A stretch of 64,000 bases of DNA from Beverwykella pulmonaria (lineage: Eukaryota > Ascomycota > Dothideomycetes > Pleosporales > Melanommataceae), in contig BCHH01000007.1 of the NCBI GenBank assembly GCA_001599595.1, positions 2,929,903 through 2,993,902 of the forward strand, read 5' to 3'. Positions 10,001 to 20,829 of this stretch are shown piece after piece. Below the pieces are notes generated by a model, which saw only the letters and a list, made by a program, of their open reading frames with translations, did not search any database and had not been told where the DNA came from. Made by a program: the position numbers and the translations under genes. The stretch's first letter is position 1. Every line of letters begins with the position of its first letter.

Positions 10001-12104
10001 GGCAGGAAGCTTGATGCCCAAGGCCAAATTTGGAACGACTCCGGCAAGGTCATTGGACGTGTCGAGCTTATTCCCATCGAGCAGCGCGAGGCCAAGCCTG
10101 AAGGACCCTTCGCTGGTCTGCAGGGGCTCCGTGTCGTCGCTGATGGCAAGGTTGCTGATGAGGATGATAATATTGTCGGCTACATTGTCGAGGGCAATGC
10201 TAAGCGTCTTGTTGGCATGGCTGTCGATGAGGATGGTGATATTCTGGACAAGTATGGCAACGTCAAGGGTCATGCTGACCCGCTCGAGGATGAGGAAGAA
10301 GCGGTTCCTGAGGACCTGTCGGTTCTCGACGGACTTACCCTCAACAAGCAAGGCTACCTCGTCAACGCCAACGGCATTCCAGTCGGCCGTCTCGTAGAGG
10401 GCAACCTGAAGGACCTCGCTGGCCGCAAGTCAGACGGCGAAGGTCAGATTCACAACGACACCGGTAAGGTTGTCGGCCGCTGCGAGCTCATCCCTGAGAA
10501 TGAGCGCGTCACCAAGGCTGAAGGCCCATTCGCGGGCTATGAAGGCCTCCGCGTCGTCAAGGATGGATTCGTCGAAGATGTTGACGGCAACCGTGTCGGC
10601 CAAATCACCGAGGGCGATCACAAGAAGCTCGTTGGCCACACAGTGGACGAGGATGGCGATATCATCGACAAGTACGGCAACGTCAAGGGTCACGCCGAGC
10701 CTTGGTCTGAGGAAGACCCCGAAGAGGTCGACCTCAGTGTTCTTGCAGGCTGCACCGTCAACAAGGCCGGCAATGTCGTCGACTCGTCCGGTACCATTCT
10801 CGGCCGTGTTGCTGAGGGTGATCCATCCACCATGGTCGGCAAAAAGGTCGACGGAAAGGGACAGATCTGGGACAACGCTGGAAACGTCATTGGCAAGGCT
10901 GAGCTCGTCCAAGGTGTGTCTTCCGGCCCCGAGGGACCCTTCGCCGGCTTCGAGAACAATATCGTTGCCAAGGACGGAACGGTTCAGACCCTGGACGGCA
11001 CCATCATCGGACGTGTCATCGAGGGTGACGTCAAGAAGCTTCTCGGCCACAAGGTCGATGAGGATGGCGATATCAACGACAAGAACGGCAACGTCATCGG
11101 CAAGGCTGAACGCTGGGAGCCTGAAGAGAAGGAACGTCGCATCAACCCCATGTCTGGCATGCACGTCAACAAGGAGGGTGAGGTTCGCGACCAGAACGGC
11201 GATCTCATCGGACGTCTCACTGCTGGTGATCTTGGTCACTGCGCAGGTCTTGAGATTGACGACAACGGCTATGTCGTCGACAACGACGGCAATAAAGTTG
11301 GCGAGGTTACCTTGCTCGAGAACATCGCGGAGGAGGAAGTTGATGAGGAGGAGACTGACGAGGAGAAGAAGAGGCGCGAGGATGCCGAGCTCGCGGAGAA
11401 GATGGGCAACATCTGCCAGCAGACTCTCGAGCGCGTCCAGCCGGTCATGAAGCAGATCACAGATGTAAGTTTCCTTCCTTCGCTTGATGTATATTTTCGT
11501 TTACTAACTCTCCTTTCAGTACATTGAAGCTGCTGACCGCACACCCCGCGACGAGCTCGATGAAGAGGAGCTTGTCAACAACGTCAAGCCTCTCATCGAG
11601 GAAGGCGGCCGCATCCTGCAAGAATGCAACGGCGCGCTCCGAGGTCTCGACCCCGACGGCCGCATCGCCGCCCAAGCCAAGGGCCGCTCCGAAACCCGCG
11701 AAGCCACTCCCGAAGAGTACCGCCTCGCAGATCTCCTCAAGGAGATCACCACTTCCGTCGTTACTACCATCGACAACGCGAAGAAGAAGATCGCTGACAT
11801 GCCCCATGCGAAGAAGAAGCTCAACCCGCTCTGGTCTTTGCTCACCGAGCCGCTGTTCCAGATCATTGCCGCTGTCGGCCTCCTGCTTACCGGTGTGCTG
11901 AACTTGGTCGGCAGACTGCTCAATGGTCTCGGTCTCGGTGGACTCGTCAATGGTCTGCTCGGCGGTCTCGGCATCGACAAGCTGCTCGGAGGTCTCGGCC
12001 TTGGAAGTTTGACTGAAATGCTCGGTGGCGGAAAGAAGGACAAGAAGAAAGGCGGAGGTGTGAGCAACATCCCCATTGTTGGTGGATTGCTCGGCAAGAA
12101 ATAG
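7076..12104 (+). CDS. Giant LEA-like protein with DUF3659 repeats
   Basis: Exons 7076-11464 and 11520-12104 (55-nt intron, GTAAGT donor, TTTCAG acceptor) give 1657 aa. Layout: a Ser/Pro/Asn N-terminus; a Glu/Ala/Asp-rich low-complexity part resembling LEA proteins (residues ~100-310); then about 14 imperfect units of ~65 residues, each with a GLxVxxxGxVxDxxGxxxG pattern, matching the fungal DUF3659 repeat (PF12396); then a conserved C-terminal domain (DUF6987-like) ending in a Gly/Leu-rich hydrophobic stretch and GGLLGKK. The later units alternate between two types, FAGLEGL and DLSVLDG. LEA proteins are linked to desiccation and stress protection. Here the role is inferred from composition only. 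The ATG at 7280 (MPSPAAGKG) is a plausible alternative start. Third-position G/C bias is strong, suggesting high expression. Confidence 0.88.
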
Positions 12105-14079
12105 GCGCACCGCCGCGTTATATCGCGTTTTCCTTGGATCGAGAATGGTGTATGGTTATGGCACGGAATGGGTTATGATTTGGAATGATACCACTCTCCC
12201 AACCTCTGGCTTCAGAGCTCTGCTAGCCCGAGAATCGGGGGGTTCAACGGTTGCGAGCTCGATGGTTAAGGTTGGGGGGCTGCGGAAAAAATTTCACTTT
12301 CTTCTTGTTCTATGGTTTCCTTTCTTTTTCTGGGTCTAGGATTCATGGCTCATCTAGTGGGTTGCATGGCGTTGGGAAGGGTAATAAGTGTTGGTATTGG
12401 TATTGGTATTGGTATTGACAAATCGTTGTTGTATGACTAGTATGAGTAATGAACTCTTTCTCTAGCTTCATTTATAGCTTTGATCTGCTTGCTTGTGATA
12501 GCTTCAGCACCGAATCTAACTGCGATTTCTTTACTTTACCTCTCCCACGCAAACCGTATGGGTAAGCGGCTACCCACTACGCCGCACACTGCCTCCGAAC
12601 ATCACCCACATAGCCTCTCTTTCTGTAGACGAACAATCTTTACTAAACAAAACCATGAACACGAACACAAACACCATGCTTAAAGCCAACTTGCCCACCC
12701 CTCCAATTCCTCACACAAGTTTCTTATCGACCCGACAATTCGGTTCTTGCGCCTCGGCTCTGGTCTTTGTGTTGAACAAAACTTGTCCGGGCTATGGTAT
12801 CTCATTTTATGTGCTTTTGAGCTAGCGGTCGGCTGGCTGCTGCACAAGTCATGGACGACGATGGGTAGGTTCAAGTGGTGGAGAATACTTTGGAAGTTGG
12901 AGATGTTTATTTCCTCCTTAACTAAAAGCCTCAGTCTCTGAGTACAGAGACGGGCATGGTTCCTCTGGATGATGATTCGCTGATATTCGTTTGGAGGGAT
13001 CAAAAGTAATTAGCAGAATTCTTCCATTAAACAGCTAAGGTTGGTCACTATTGAGTTCAACATCTAAGCTCACTGTACCCGGGTGGGGGACTAGTGTCCA
13101 AAACTCAAAGCAAAGGCGAAGGCAAACTCTCTTGCATTTTAGTCTTGGGGTGGGAAGGAACGCCATTTAAATGCTGCTGTTGGCCGGTGGGTCACATGAT
13201 GAGCCACCTCCATGTTTGCTCATATGACTCACCTTTATGACTACCTTGGCAGGCTCCTGCCGTGCCTGGTAAGACTCTAGATATTTCTTCGGTAGCTCCT
13301 CCGTAGAATCAATACAACGATAATTATCTTCCTCTCTATCTACTTCGTCACATCACGACACCTGCTACAATATAAAGTTGTTCTGAAGGAAGCAAAACAT
13401 GTGAAAAGTGACCATATGCGCCCCGCTTTTTAGTGCTGTTTCATGTAGTCCGACCTAATATAGTTAGTCCAACACATGACTTCGCGTATACCGGGGAACA
13501 CTGGCGCGAAAGGAATTAAGGTTTTGTTTTTATCTCGATCTCTTTGTTACCCCGCTTCGATATCGGATGCTTGTTCGGGACTTCGCCTCAGCTTACGACA
13601 TCCGAAGACAGCATTATCAAGATGGGAGCTACAAGAGATTGGTAGTCCTCCCATATGCTAATGCTTTGTGAGAAACTTCTGTCCGTTTATGAGAAAACCA
13701 CAGAAAGGCGAATTGTGAATATGATGTTGTAACATAACTGTTCACGAGTCATCAACAGCGCCACGTCACTCCAAGAGGCAACTATGACCACCCTATGGCC
13801 TGAGCAGGTTTCAATCCCTGCTTATCAGTCCCTCAAAGCGGGCATCACAGGAAGCCTTTGCGAGGTGCAGCCACCCATCTCCGCTTCCGTCTTTGTTACC
13901 CCACTTCCATTCGAAAGGATTGGTTGCGTTGGATGTGTCGCCTGATACACGTCAGTATCAGCCCTGAGCACCCCTGCTCTTCTATCTATATATAAAGCCT
14001 CGATACCCCTCAGTCCACCTCAACCTTATCTTCAATTTTTGTCCTCTAGCAACGTGAAAGTATTCAGTTGATCTCCAAA
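12105..14079. other. Intergenic; GGTATT microsatellite
   Basis: Nearly 2 kb without a supportable gene. Four GGTATT hexamers lie at 12393-12416. A string TCTTTGTTACCCC(G/A)CTTC occurs at about 13541 and again at about 13889. The right end holds the promoter of the small Gly/Ser/Asn gene: a TATA box at 13987-13997 and two CCCCT stress-response-like pentamers at 13971-13975 and 14006-14010. Confidence 0.6.
13987..13997 (+). promoter_or_regulatory. TATA box of the small G/S/N/Y-rich gene
   Basis: TATATATAAAG lies 83 bases before the ATG at 14080. Flanking CCCCT pentamers resemble stress-response elements. This is inference from consensus and position only. Confidence 0.6.
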
Positions 14080-14424
14080 ATGCCAAAAGGATCCTCCACC
14101 GGCTCTGGGAACACTGGAGGCGGGTACACCGTCACGAGCTCTGGTACAAACAGCCAGGTACGTGTGTCTGGGTGATACTTTGGGTTTCTTGGACATACTG
14201 ACAGTGATAGGGAAACCACTACTGCCACCGCGATTTCGGCTCTGGGGCCGCTAATTCAAACTCGTACCACTACTCCAACACTAATGGCTCGTACTACTAC
14301 AGCAACCCCAACGTGAGTGTTCGAAACGTAGCGTAGATGGGGATGTTAATAGGTATAATAGGGATCAACCTACCACAATGATGGAAATGGAAATGCCACC
14401 TACACGCCTCCTAGTGGTAAATAG
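14080..14424 (+). CDS. 80-aa Gly/Ser/Asn/Tyr-rich small protein
   Basis: Three short exons, 14080-14157, 14211-14312 and 14362-14424, join in phase 0 with canonical introns of 53 and 49 nt. The product is 80 aa. It starts MPKGSSTGSGNTGGG, the middle reads NHYCHRDFGSGAANSNS and SYYYSNPN, and it ends TYTPPSGK. It resembles a small, widespread and uncharacterised protein family I recall from filamentous ascomycetes, with a GTNSQGNHYC-type core. Composition is low-complexity and Tyr/Asn-rich. There is no signal peptide or membrane segment. The strong TATA box and stress-like pentamers suggest inducible, high expression. Function unknown. Confidence 0.85.
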
Positions 14425-14858
14425 CTCTTGAAGGCACTGTCATAGAGATGTATGGTCTCGAAGTGGCAGATCGAGAGTAAGGGGAGGAAATATCAAGAAC
14501 AATGGTATAATATTACCGGTATCTGGATTTCCAGTCAGTGGATAGTTGCAACGAAGATTATCTGCACCCCCTCCTCGCGTCTGCAAACGCTATGGTCTGA
14601 CACGCGTGCGAAAATGTGATAGAAAGAAAAATCTGGTAGTGAAGGACCTAGAACAAATGCTAATCAATTGACCAATAAATCCTTCAGGTAACAGGTACAT
14701 TAGCAACAAGCCAGGCTCTAAACATGATGCTCAATACAAAGGTAAGGCATTCACGGTACTCTTTTTGATATTAGTCTATCAAATCACGGTTGTTTGTGGA
14801 GGGGCACCCCGGGAATGGTACCTTACGTCTACCCCCAGGAAACTTTTGGCATGAGTCC
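14425..14858. other. Intergenic; nothing recognised
   Basis: 3' flank of the small gene running up to the LTR-like element. No convincing coding frame or RNA gene seen. Confidence 0.5.
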
Positions 14859-15290
14859 TGTAACGATTCAAACAATCGTTCCATCACATGACTGACCTGC
14901 TCCCTACCCAACCCCGATACAGGTCCTGTTCCTATCCGAACCTGTAGTACTCTGGCTCCTGACCGGCTCCCCACTCAACTCCGATACAGGTCCTATTCCT
15001 ATCCGAACCTGTAGTACCTCGGCTCCCGACCTGCTCCCTACCCAACTCCGATACAGGTCCTGTTCCGATCCGAACCTGTAGTACCTCGGCTTAGGTATCT
15101 CTCATCCCTCTTACTGTATATAAGCCAGTCTTCTCGTTAGTTAGATCAGGTAGCTTTTCAATATCCTTTCGTACCCGGCCTATAGGTACCAATTCAATCT
15201 TGGGTATTCGTTATCACTCGTGCACTCCCATATGCCTTCGGTAGTGATTCGCACCCGAATCAGATAGTTCTGATAACCTGCGCCGTTACA
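14859..15290. mobile_element. Putative LTR (solo or 5') of a retroelement
   Basis: A 432-bp segment begins TGTAACG and ends CGTTACA, a perfect 7-bp terminal inverted repeat with the TG...CA ends typical of LTRs. It contains a TATA-like box TATATAAG (15117-15124) and a triplicated 67-bp unit. No target-site duplication is visible: the flanks are AGTCC and TTATA. It may therefore be the left LTR of a degraded element whose remains continue to the right. Confidence 0.5.
14894..15092. repeat. Three tandem 67-bp units inside the LTR
   Basis: Units start at 14894, 14961 and 15028 (GACCTGCTCCCTACCC or a close variant). Each contains an inverted pair TACAGGT...ACCTGTA around a short spacer, so each could form a hairpin. 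The second unit differs most. Confidence 0.9.
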
Positions 15291-15885
15291 TTATATTGAA
15301 AAGCTCACGACAGCCGGTGACGGCCTCTTAATAATATCGCAACAATTATTTGTTTGATTACGTCCAAGCCCGATACGCGCCGTTACAAGTCCCAAGACAA
15401 GTACGGTGCTACCGATTTCAATTGGCATAAGTTTTTCGAAGCCAAATGTGGACTAGCGCTGCCGCTGACGCATCAATCTTCAATTCACCGTATCCGAGCC
15501 AAGCCCAACCCTAATCTTGACTTCATAGCTTTGCCGACCTTACCATCAGTCACGCACTTCTAATCAGATCTCTAGATAGGCACTTGAGCTTTCTCACAAT
15601 CCAGACACGTTGTCGTACTGCACTCCAGCTCCAGCTCCAACTCCAGCTCCAGCTCCAGCTCCAGCTCCAGGCAACCATCCCTCCCATTCACGATAAATCC
15701 CCTAACCCCGATCGTTCCTTTGTTCAGCTCATAACAAGCGAGACTTACCGGTGAACATGCCCATTGCCCTAATGCGTATAAGTTCCCCTTAATCCCTGTC
15801 AACCAGTCTATCTCGAGGAACGTTGCATTCCTTGGTTACGTAAGCACTTATTAGTGTACTGGAAAAAGAGAATATCTAGGGGAGG
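15291..15885. other. Degraded element body and CTCCAG microsatellite
   Basis: Right of the LTR-like segment, an open stretch at 15354-15563 lacks an identifiable domain and could be a remnant of the element. GCGCCGTTACA, the LTR end, recurs at about 15377-15387. A (CTCCAG)n-type microsatellite occupies about 15623-15670. The HET gene promoter presumably lies at the right end. Confidence 0.45.
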
Positions 15886-18392
15886 ATGAAATTGTGCGAC
15901 TTTTGCCAGTCTTCCATCCTCGCATCTCCGGAGTCATGGGACGTGCACCACACATCTTATGCCTCTCTCGAAAAATCCTCGGAATGGCTTTCCGATGAAG
16001 AGAATCTACTTCCCGCGAAGCAGGACTCCAAGTTAAAGAAACATTGTTGTCTCTTCTGCTCGACGCTTCGCCAAGACATAGATACCCTTGCACCAGTATT
16101 GAAAGAGCCCGCAAAAGAGAAAGAATGGCCCGTGTATCGATGGAGTATCAGAAGTCTAGCGCAGATTCGAGAGAGCTTGGAGACGGTTGTCATTACGTTT
16201 CGGCAGATTGACAAAGATGGGGAAGAAGGTCGGGGAGTAACAAAAAAAGAAATGAAACTGCCAATGCGGGCGTTCTACTTATTTCCCGAAGAAGGTGAGG
16301 AACTATTCATATGTATCGATTTTATTCCAATACCAATCCATTTTCAGCAATTAAATAATTATAACAGCGTTATATTCCTCCCTCCGTTATGCTAATAGTC
16401 CCCAGATTTAGGACCATTCCCAACCGCCGCCGACCTCAGCTTATCGACCAACCCCGCCATCTCCGGCGGCCACCAAATCAAAAAGTGGGTAGAAACCTGC
16501 GATGCCACGCACACAGGCTGTCTCAAGCGGCGCCAGGCAACATCCGGCTCCAATCAATTCATCCCCACGCGCCTCCTCGACATTTCCGGCCCGCCGAAAT
16601 CCCCCATCCGCGTCATTGAAACCGCCTCAACTCCTATTCGCGGGCCCTACGTCTCGCTCTCGCATTGTTGGGGTCTCCTCAAATTCGTGGAGTTGAAGCC
16701 CGAGACGAAGAGACAATTCATGGACGAGGGAGTTCCCTGGAGCCTGTTTACAAAAAACTTCCAAGAGGCTATTGAGGTAGCTCGGTTTCTTGATGTAGGA
16801 TATATCTGGATTGATAGCCTGTGTATTATTCAAGGTCCGGATGGCGATTTCATGACTGAGGCAAATAAGATGCACCAAGTGTATCGGAATAGCTATTGCA
16901 ATATTGCCATCGTAGATTCAAAGGATAGTAGGGGTGGATTGTTTCGTAAAAGGGACCCAGATGATGTTATTCCGGTTAGATATCAGTCCAATGAGCCATC
17001 GGCAATGTTTGGGAATAAGGCGTGGAGAGTCGTGCCGCAGAATTTATGGGATAGCGAGTTGCTGCAGACCTTTTTGTACCGCAGAGGATGGGTGTTTCAG
17101 GGTGAGTATCAGAATTTGTGCCCTTTTCCAGGCTAACTTTGTTTCTAGAACGCATGCTGGCACCACGTATTCTCCACTTTGCGAACCGCCAAGTCTTCTG
17201 GGATTGTCCGTCCATGAGCGCATGCGAAACACTCCCTGCCGGATTACCCCAACCCATTGACGGTACGGCAGGCCCGGATAGGCACTGGCGCGGACGACTA
17301 CAAGAGCATGAAGAGAGTCACGAACCCCTAGCTGGAGCAAATGATGATGATATTGCGGCTTTCTGGAAAACGGCGGTCCGGAAGTACACGAGCTGTGCAC
17401 TGACCAAAGGGAGGGACAAGCTGATCGCCATGTGGGGTATAGCAAAGCTCGTGCGTGATGCTATGGGGGTCGAATATGGGGCTGGCTTGTGGGAACAGAA
17501 TCTGGAAGATCAACTGGCGTGGCGCGTGGCCGAGTGTACAATGGAGCTGCGACCCAGTGAGTCTACCGATGAGTGGATATCGCGCGACATTCCCTCGTGG
17601 TCCTGGGCCTCTATGGATGGAGCTATAGTGGTGCCTGATCGCATGACCATCTTTTCGCACTTTACAGTCAAAGACCATTTCCAACGCCCGCTGGCGTTCG
17701 ATCTGGTTGGTGTGAAGCGCTATGCACGACCCCATAAATTGAACGACGAATCTATTCCTATCCAGACTAGAGGGATGAGCGATGGCATCGTTGAGATCCA
17801 GAAACGATATAAGGAGCTGAAGAAGGAGAAGCGCGAGAATGGGTCGAACGTATATCAACAAAAGGTCGAAAAGGTTGATGAGGACGCCGAGCCGAAGTTC
17901 CATAATCGATCGATTCAAATACAAGGACACGTGGGTCGGGGCAAAATTGAATGGGACGACTTGCTGAAAAAGTGGCTACTTAGGCTTGATGGGTTCATGC
18001 ACGCTGAAATGGAGGCGTTTCCCGACACCGTACCAAAACTTGGCGATATCGTGGACGAGAACCCATTCTTTGTGGTCTTGTCGGCAAAGCAAGTTAATGA
18101 CCCAACGAAAAGCCTGTCGGATACCATGTATGAGAATTTGAAGCCTGAGGCTGAAGATTTAGGCGACTATGCTGAGCCCGAGGATTACAACACCGATCCA
18201 GATTTCTTGGTATCTGGGGCAGGAATTCTCATGAAGGATGCAGGTAACCATCACTTTTGTAGGACGGGAGCGTTCTACTTTCGCAATATTAGCCAAGGCG
18301 ACTTCGAAAAATTGAAAGAGACCTACCAAAGTAGCAGTATTCCGGTCGACAAGTTCGACGCTAAGCTTGGGCGGAAGTTCTGGTTGGACTGA
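15886..18392 (+). CDS. HET domain protein (heterokaryon incompatibility)
   Basis: Exons 15886-16294, 16406-17101 and 17149-18392 (introns of 111 and 47 nt, both phase 1) give 782 aa. The HET domain (PF06985) is clear: YVSLSHCWG at residues 218-226, then IWIDSLCIIQ, and RRGWVFQERMLAPR spanning the second splice. The N-terminus has a Cys-rich segment (CDFCQSS, HCCLFCSTLR). The C-terminal ~400 residues have no domain I recognise. HET proteins trigger regulated cell death when unlike fungal cells fuse. The direct neighbour is a convergent NACHT-type NTPase gene 187 bp away. The first intron is the longest and less certain, but the phase fits. Confidence 0.92.
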
Positions 18393-18579
18393 ATTTCTGA
18401 TAAACTTTCCCCGCTATGCATTCCAAAACCGAATGCAAGGATGACTCCCATGCGAGACGTTTCGAGAAGTCATGCATGCCTAGGTAGATATCAATATTCC
18501 CTGGTGTATGAGCCGGGATGAAATCTGCTTTGCATTGGAGGTCACAATTGACATGTGTTTCATGCATAAATTACCGACC

Positions 18580-20592
18580 CTAATTCCAGGCGCGAGTGCC
18601 TTTCCGGAGAATGAAGGCTTGGCTAGGAACTTCCTCGATAGCGTCCATGGTAGTAGTGGTCCTTCTGAGCTTGTATGGCGTAATTTCTGTCGGCTCCTCG
18701 GAAATGGTCATTGGCTCAAATCTAACCATGGGCCTTGAAAGTGTTTGCAATTCATGATACGATGAGTCCTTCCTTCTCATAGTGTCTTCCCTCAGCTGAG
18801 AATCTGCAAAATGTATAACTTCGCTATATCTATCAAGGACATAGTAATTGAAGATTGGGTTAAAGAGTTGAATCTTCTGCGGATCGTCGCGCGTTGTAGC
18901 AAAGAGAAAGCCTCTGGCAGCTTCGAGAATGTCTTCCCCGCTTCGAGTTTCCACCGGTATCGACTGATGCAGCCATCTCTGCATTAGGGGAATAGAAACT
19001 CCCTGGTCAAGCCGGCTGGCAGCCGCGATCGCTTTCAGACCCAGGTCTCGTTTCGTCTGGGTTTGATTTTCAATGCTCTTGAGCCCGGCGTCGAACATGG
19101 TTACGATATTTGCTGGTAGTTGATCTCGCCTGGCCTCTATCTCTCCGATGGATTCCGCTTCATGGACCAAATCCAGTCGTGCTTTAGCCAGGCTGATGTT
19201 CCCATAAGCTACGTCAAGGATCCTGTCCACAAGCACCTGAGCGCTTTTCGAAGTCCGGTCTATACGAAGGGACCTCCCCAAAGTCGATAATGGCGGCTTT
19301 CGCGTGATTTTGCTGCCTAGTCCGAGGTCTCCATGCTCTCGCTCTAAGTCCCAAGCGATGAAGTCTTTCAGTGCATGTGGTGGACATACATTAACCGGAA
19401 TAGTGACATGATCGTAGGGTTCATATAATGCATCGTTATTATCGCTGTAGAATGAAATCTTAATTTGTGCTTTCTTTGGGGTCTGAGATCAGACTCACCA
19501 GTTCTCGCACACCCTTCCAACATCTTTGCAGGTAAAACAGAGGACTGAGTAGCAAGTTTTACAGAGCAAGAAGAGCTCAAGAATTTCTCGGTCTTGTTCA
19601 TCCATTGGGTCATCGTCTGGTGCATCACCATGATTCAAATGGTCGCAACGTGCCTCGCCTTGTTCAAAAACGGCAAGACGTGAAGTCAAAAAGACACACA
19701 GCCCTTTTTCTTGTAGCCCAGATAGCTCCGCTTCCAGAAGGAAATGAAGAGTAGAGCCACAGTGATCAATGCCGTCTAACACCAAAAATGCACGCGAGAA
19801 TTCCGTCAAGGTTTCGAGACGCGAGTACACGGCTTTACGAATAAGGCTAATACGACGACTTGCTCGGCAACCTTCTAGGTTTCCATAGCGCTGCCGCTCA
19901 TATTCTTCATAGTCTTCCTCATCCTTTTCATCGCAAGTCTTCGACTCACAAAGCTTGCGGTAGATGAGCAATAAGAGATCTTCAAGGAACTCAATATCTT
20001 CCACAACGTCCTGTTGGATGAAAACCGAGACAACCCCGAGCTTCTCTTCTTGAGCACGTGTTTGCAGATGCTTTGTCAACAGGGCAGCCAGAGTCGTCTG
20101 ATTCCCAGTCAGCCATGAACCTAAGAGTGGAGACGAGTGTATAGCCGATGAAAGGATGTAAGAATGAAGAACATAGTGTACCTTCCCTGAACCAGGACCA
20201 CCAACACAGTGGAGTTGCCAAGGCCCTTCTCTAAACCATCTGTCGAAAACGTAATGTTTAAAAAACCAATCAAACAAACCTGGGAAGATGTCTGATGAAA
20301 GGCCATGAGAGGACAACAAGGTCGGATGGGCGTTGATTAAACCGGCCATGAGCAAGCGACAGTCTTTGATGCAGCCGAATTGTCTCAAACACGATATCTC
20401 GGAATAACTTTGGAAAATACCGCAGGTTGCAGTTCTGAAATGAGGTATAACTGGGGCAATCTTGCCCTAAGCTCATCGACTACAGCACGCTACCTGCTCT
20501 GGAGATTTGAGAGGCTGTGACAGGCCTCCCATTAATGCCTTGAGGTATCCGCCCTTACAGCCCTGGCCTTCCCCGAAGAGTTGGTTAGTCAT
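18580..20592 (-). CDS. NACHT/STAND-type P-loop NTPase
   Basis: Modelled exons 20592-20494, 20434-20280, 20239-20182, 20097-19499 and 19444-18580 give 591 aa with consistent phases. After splicing the P-loop reads GGPGSGKTTLAALL (Walker A, residues 98-106). Walker B AFLVLDGID lies at about 207-215, with a sensor-like FLTSR downstream, as in fungal NACHT/NLR-like proteins. A Cys-rich segment (CKTCYSVLCFTC, CENC) around residues 285-305 could bind zinc. No ankyrin, TPR or WD repeats are visible at the C-terminus, so the ligand-sensing part is missing or unrecognisable. The 5' part is uncertain: it needs a 40-nt intron, and a second frame through 20240-20388 is also open. The core from residue ~85 on is firm. 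Probable role in self/non-self signalling, by family and context. Confidence 0.75.
20098..20181 (-). other. 84-nt in-frame intron inside Walker A
   Basis: Begins GTACAC right after the GSGK codons and ends AATCAG before ACGACT (Thr-Thr). Its length is a multiple of three and it has no in-frame stop, so retention would insert 28 residues between K and TT of the P-loop. Confidence 0.7.
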
Positions 20593-20829
20593 CGTTCCCA
20601 ATGCTTGGAATCATCAAGGCTGACGACAGGATTATCCGCATGGGGCAAGGTTGGGGGCGGAAACTACAGGATTAGCTCAGGACGGCACAACTGATTTGGT
20701 GGCGTTGTTAGGCAAATGAATTTGTGATGGGGGCGGGAACACCGCGTTCAGGATCTCTTAAAGAAAGGATCGCGCTCGGTAACGATCTTTGTCCTTAGCC
20801 GTCCGTCATTCATTCCTTTAAGGCGTAAA

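Noticed and set aside
8021..10351. Long minus-strand open frames opposite the DUF3659 repeats (324 and 403 codons)
   Set aside because: They mirror the repetitive, G/C-biased codons of the real gene; this is the usual shadow-frame effect.
13741..13840. Possible tRNA (a GGTTTCAATCCC string)
   Set aside because: No matching acceptor or anticodon arms could be folded around it.
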